Part shown: one piece after another, positions 6,111 through 8,695 of the stretch | Numbering within the stretch: position 1 is the stretch's first letter | Layout: each line of letters begins with the position of its first letter | DNA from: Desulfobacteraceae bacterium | GTDB taxonomy: Bacteria; Desulfobacterota; Desulfobacteria; Desulfobacterales; UBA5616 | Direction of reading: 5' to 3' | DNA: 8,695 bases | Assembly: GCA_030620375.1 (NCBI GenBank) | Contig: JAUXEW010000111.1 | Span: 1-8,695 of the forward strand | The notes under the pieces: model-generated | The model's database searches: none | What the model was told of the DNA's origin: nothing | Seen by the model: only the letters and a program-made list of their open reading frames with translations | Program-made: the position numbers and the translations under genes

Positions 6111-7694
6111 TTACAGCGGAATATTTCCATGGCGTTTTTCAGGAATCCTTTTCTTCTTTCCTTCCAATATTTCAAAAGAGCGGATCAAGTATGTCCTTGT
6201 TTCGGCCGGGGCGACCACGTCATGCACATTCACATTAAAAGAGGCGTCCACGATCGGGTTGGCAGTGGTATTGCGGTACTCTTCTACCTTTTCCGCCAGT
6301 TTTTCTTTGGTCATCCCTTCCTGCATTCCATGGAACAGCATAACGGTCTGCTCGATACCGAGAACGCCGATTTCCATGGTCGGCCAGTAGAGAACAAGAT
6401 CCGCCCCCAGACCGGGCAGGACGCTCATTCCAAGATTCCCTCCCCCATAAGCTTTCCTCAGCACCAGCGTAATACGGGGAACGGTAGCCTCACAAAGGGC
6501 ATATAGAACCTTGGCGCCGTGTCGAATAATGCCGGCATGTTCCTGACCCGAACCCGGCATATAGGCCGGTGTATCGACAAAAATGACAATGGGGATATTA
6601 AAACAATCACAGAACCGTATAAACCGGGCTTGTTTATCAGAACTGTCGACCGTCAGGGAGCCTGCCCTCACACTGGGATTGTTGGCCACGATTCCCACGG
6701 TTTTTCCGTTAAGGCGCCCAAACCCGGTAACGATTTCACCGGCAAACTCCGGTTTTATCTCAAAGAAATCTCTGTTATCGACAATCACCTCAATTAATTT
6801 TCGCACATCAAAAGCCCTGCTGGGCTTAAAAGGAACGATGTCATGCAATTCCTCACAGGTTCTATTCGGGTCGTCCCCGGTTTGAACCACCGGGGGCCTT
6901 TCATCGCAATTTAACGGTAAAAACCCCATCAACCGCCGAATCTCCTTAAGGCATTCTTCTTCGGTTTGATACCGGTTGTCGCACACGCCTGATTTTTGGG
7001 CGTGAACTTTGGCTCCTCCCAGTTCCTCTTTGGTAATCTCTTCACCCAGGCTGACCTTTACCATGGCCGGACCGGTGATCATCATGTGGCTGGTCTGGTC
7101 CACCATAAAAATAAAATCGGTCAGGGCAGGGGAGTAAACCGAAATTCCGGCACAGGTTCCCAAAACCGCTGAAATTTGCGGAATTATTCCTGAGGCGTGG
7201 GTGTTCGGATAAAAAACAGACCCACCGTGCTTTTGGGAAAGAAACGAAGAAAATGTACGGATACTTAACGGTCCGGAATCGGGTGCACCGCCCCTGCCAC
7301 CGGCTCTGGCCCCGGGGGAATCATTCAAGCCGATTAAGGGAACTCGCATTTCAAGAGCGCGTTCAATGGTTTCGTACATCTTAATTCCGTGCTCCAGACC
7401 GATGGATCCCCCCAGAACGGTCCTGTCCTGGGAATAAACAAAAACTTGTCGCCCGTCTATGGTGCCGCTGCCGGTAACAATTCCGTCTCCCGGTGTGCCG
7501 CTGTGATGCCCTATCAAGGCGTTGGTTTCATAAAAGCTGTCCGGGTCCAGGAGGATGTCCAGCCGCTCACGGGCAGTGAGTTTGCCCTGGGCGTGCTGCT
7601 TGTCGATTTTTTCCTGGCCGCCACCCAATTTTGATTTTTTGCGTGCCGCTTCCAGCTCTTTCAATCTTCTTTCTAAAAACGGGTCCATGCTCAT
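6111..7694 (-). CDS. Biotin-dependent acyl-CoA carboxyltransferase (PccB-type), possible alkylmalonyl-CoA decarboxylase subunit
   Basis: The 527-residue protein has both carboxyltransferase halves. The N-domain shows GKLTARERLDILLD (37-50), GGSIGLEHG (95-103), LNDSPGAR (123-130) and YSPALTDF (187-194). The C-domain shows PGSGQEHAGIIRHGAK (380-395), RKAYGGG (413-419) and YWPTMEIGVLG (436-446). Length is normal for PccB/MmdA. Oddities: CAGIS replaces the usual CAGGA at the first oxyanion hole (Ile184); Leu421 occupies the position where PccB has Asp422, a known acyl-size determinant; and about 13 extra residues, rich in Gly/Ser, follow GAR130. No biotin carboxylase or biotin carrier is in view. 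Next to a mutase it could run in the decarboxylating direction or transfer CO2 between acyl-CoAs. The first ATG is only 3 nt from AAGGAG; Met3 (ATG 7686-7688), 9 nt away, is an equally good start. Confidence 0.93.
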   Translation of the reverse strand: MSMDPFLERRLKELEAARKKSKLGGGQEKIDKQHAQGKLTARERLDILLDPDSFYETNALIGHHSGTPGDGIVTGSGTIDGRQVFVYSQDRTVLGGSIGLEHGIKMYETIERALEMRVPLIGLNDSPGARAGGRGGAPDSGPLSIRTFSSFLSQKHGGSVFYPNTHASGIIPQISAVLGTCAGISVYSPALTDFIFMVDQTSHMMITGPAMVKVSLGEEITKEELGGAKVHAQKSGVCDNRYQTEEECLKEIRRLMGFLPLNCDERPPVVQTGDDPNRTCEELHDIVPFKPSRAFDVRKLIEVIVDNRDFFEIKPEFAGEIVTGFGRLNGKTVGIVANNPSVRAGSLTVDSSDKQARFIRFCDCFNIPIVIFVDTPAYMPGSGQEHAGIIRHGAKVLYALCEATVPRITLVLRKAYGGGNLGMSVLPGLGADLVLYWPTMEIGVLGIEQTVMLFHGMQEGMTKEKLAEKVEEYRNTTANPIVDASFNVNVHDVVAPAETRTYLIRSFEILEGKKKRIPEKRHGNIPL

Positions 7695-7751
7695 ATTCTC
7701 CTTCTATAATCCTAATTGAGTTCCGGCTCGATTAGCGAATACTGTTTTCGC

Positions 7752-7767
7752 CCGGCTCATTTGCCGG
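7752..7767 (-). other. Small hairpin around the stop codon of the ScpB-like gene
   Basis: A perfect 5-bp inverted repeat, CCGGC (7763-7767 on the minus strand) and GCCGG (7752-7756), flanks a 6-nt loop containing the TGA stop. No T-run follows on either strand, so it is not an intrinsic terminator. It could protect the mRNA end or influence the following gene; it may also be chance. Confidence 0.25.
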
Positions 7768-8563
7768 TAAAATTCGGCTTTCTTTTTTCCAGAAAGGCCA
7801 TTTGTCCTTCTTTTAAGTCGTCGCTTTGGAATCCGGCCTGAATGATTTCTTCTGCCGCTTTGACCCTGTTAGCGCTCAGCGCCATGTCTTCGCTGAACAT
7901 GTTTATAATCTTTTTCATCCCTTTAAGGGCAAGCGGTGCGTTTTGGGTGATCTTTTCAGCGTAGTCACAGGTAAATGATTCGAGTTCGGACCTCGGCATC
8001 ATGTAATCAACCAGTCCTCTCTCAATAATTTCTTTTCCCCTGTAAGTCCGAGCCGTTAGAAAGATTTCTTTTGTTTTGGAAATTCCAAATGCCTCTATGA
8101 ATTGTTGCAGGCCGCCCGGATGGTAAATCAGGCCGAGTTTTGCGGGCGGCATGCCCATCCTTATATCATTTGCGGCAATGCGAATATCGCAGCAGACACA
8201 CATGTTAAATCCGGCACCAAAGGCATATCCGTTGATCATGGCGATTGTCGGGTATTGAAAATTCATGAGGCTGTTGAGCGCCAGTTCCAGGGGGTTCTGT
8301 TTTTTTAAGGCCTCCTGCATTTCAGGAGAAACCTTGGTCGGTATCGCGCTGATATCATATCCTGAGGAAAATGCCGTATCTCCGCAGCCCCGAATTATGA
8401 CACAGCGGACGTCATCGCTTTTCGAAAATTCTTCCAGGGCCTGATAGAGTTTGATCAGCAGGAGCGGTGAAAGGGCGTTCCGTTTTTCCGGGCGGTTGAT
8501 GGTCAGGGTGGCCACATAGTCTTTTTTTTCAACCAACACCGTTTTTTCCATGTCTTCATCCAT
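7757..8563 (-). CDS. Crotonase-fold protein resembling methylmalonyl-CoA decarboxylase (ScpB/YgfG)
   Basis: This 268-residue crotonase has NRPEKRNAL (23-31), FSSGYDISAIP (65-75), the oxyanion segment NGYAFGAGFNM (111-121) and the C-terminal AFLEKRKPNFTGK. It lacks both hydratase glutamates: Asn120 and Pro140 stand in their places. Its overall pattern is closest to what I recall of E. coli ScpB (YgfG), a crotonase-fold methylmalonyl-CoA decarboxylase. LGLIYHPGG (143-151) puts Tyr147 where ScpB has its active-site Tyr140, and both end in AFLEKRKPNF. The ScpB active-site His66 is replaced by Tyr69. It starts 17 bp after the mutase gene with AAGGAG 7 nt before ATG. Decarboxylation of the mutase product (a substituted malonyl-CoA) is a reasonable inference; an ordinary enoyl-CoA hydratase activity is unlikely. 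Met5 is a possible alternative start but lacks its own Shine-Dalgarno. Confidence 0.85.
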   Translation of the reverse strand: MDEDMEKTVLVEKKDYVATLTINRPEKRNALSPLLLIKLYQALEEFSKSDDVRCVIIRGCGDTAFSSGYDISAIPTKVSPEMQEALKKQNPLELALNSLMNFQYPTIAMINGYAFGAGFNMCVCCDIRIAANDIRMGMPPAKLGLIYHPGGLQQFIEAFGISKTKEIFLTARTYRGKEIIERGLVDYMMPRSELESFTCDYAEKITQNAPLALKGMKKIINMFSEDMALSANRVKAAEEIIQAGFQSDDLKEGQMAFLEKRKPNFTGK

Positions 8564-8580
8564 TAGGCGTCTCCTTGAGG

Positions 8581-8695
8581 TTAGGGACTAACATGTTGGT
8601 TAATAAATTCGACGACCTGGTCAATGTGAGTTCCGGAGGTGAACACTTCGTCCACCCCCATTTCTTTTAACACCGGTTTATCCTCTTCCGGAATA
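8581..8695 (-). CDS. B12-dependent acyl-CoA mutase, C-terminal end of cobalamin-binding domain (partial)
   Basis: The last 37 codons and a TAA stop (8581-8583) of a gene cut by the right edge are visible. They encode IPEEDKPVLKEMGVDEVF, then TSGT, then a terminal helix ending in INQHVSP. This matches the closing strand, loop and helix of the cobalamin-binding domain of methylmalonyl-CoA mutase and relatives, where the pattern is (I)P..D...L...GV..vF.pGT.....v.fI. The usual FGPGT is FTSGT here. It may be the C-terminus of a full alpha subunit or of a separate small subunit (McmS type); the window does not show which. The downstream MeaB gene and the ScpB-like gene 17 bp away fit this identification. 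Confidence 0.82.
   Translation of the reverse strand, partial: IPEEDKPVLKEMGVDEVFTSGTHIDQVVEFINQHVSP

Noticed and set aside
1..8695. CRISPR array, tRNA/rRNA, insertion sequence or prophage signals
   Set aside because: I saw no regularly spaced repeats, cloverleaf-like sequence, transposase motifs or terminal inverted repeats; coding density and operon layout are those of a metabolic cluster.
323..8695. Simple propionate (methylmalonyl-CoA) pathway as full explanation
   Set aside because: Not excluded, but it would not need an NPD oxidoreductase, two non-hydratase crotonases, an atypical carboxyltransferase and a nearby glycyl-radical activase, so I kept it only as the alternative.

Overview
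All genes in this window lie on the minus strand, so transcription runs from right to left. In that order they are: the end of a cobalamin-binding acyl-CoA mutase subunit (cut by the right edge), a crotonase-fold protein resembling methylmalonyl-CoA decarboxylase (ScpB/YgfG), a propionyl-CoA-carboxylase-type carboxyltransferase, an acyl-CoA synthetase, an FMN-dependent NPD/FabK-like oxidoreductase, a second unusual crotonase, a MeaB/ArgK GTPase and an MmgE/PrpD-family protein. After a 222-bp AT-rich gap comes the start of a radical-SAM glycyl-radical-enzyme activase (cut by the left edge). Most genes are 16-62 bp apart, one pair overlaps by one base, and most have a good Shine-Dalgarno, so mutase through meaB looks like one operon. 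A hairpin followed by a T-run between meaB and the prpD-like gene may reduce read-through. The gap before the activase carries a promoter candidate.

The gene set (CoA ligase, B12 mutase with its MeaB chaperone, two candidate decarboxylases, crotonases, nearby glycyl-radical activase) suggests an anaerobe, most likely a sulfate-reducing or syntrophic Desulfobacterota. This is inferred from gene content and moderate GC; the window holds no taxonomic marker.

The best reading of the system is a carbon-skeleton rearrangement module. A substituted succinate is activated to its CoA ester, rearranged by the mutase to a substituted malonyl-CoA, and decarboxylated to a branched acyl-CoA for beta-oxidation. 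This is the known logic downstream of fumarate addition to alkanes (Ass/Mas pathway), and it parallels the smaller E. coli scpA-argK-scpB cluster. The glycyl-radical activase next door strengthens the reading, but no glycyl-radical enzyme catalytic subunit is visible here. A generic methylmalonyl-CoA/propionate module remains the main alternative.

The proteins are not textbook family members. Both crotonases lack the two catalytic glutamates of enoyl-CoA hydratase. The carboxyltransferase has altered residues at the first oxyanion hole and at the known acyl-specificity position, plus extra residues in its N-domain. These changes would suit larger, non-standard acyl-CoA substrates.
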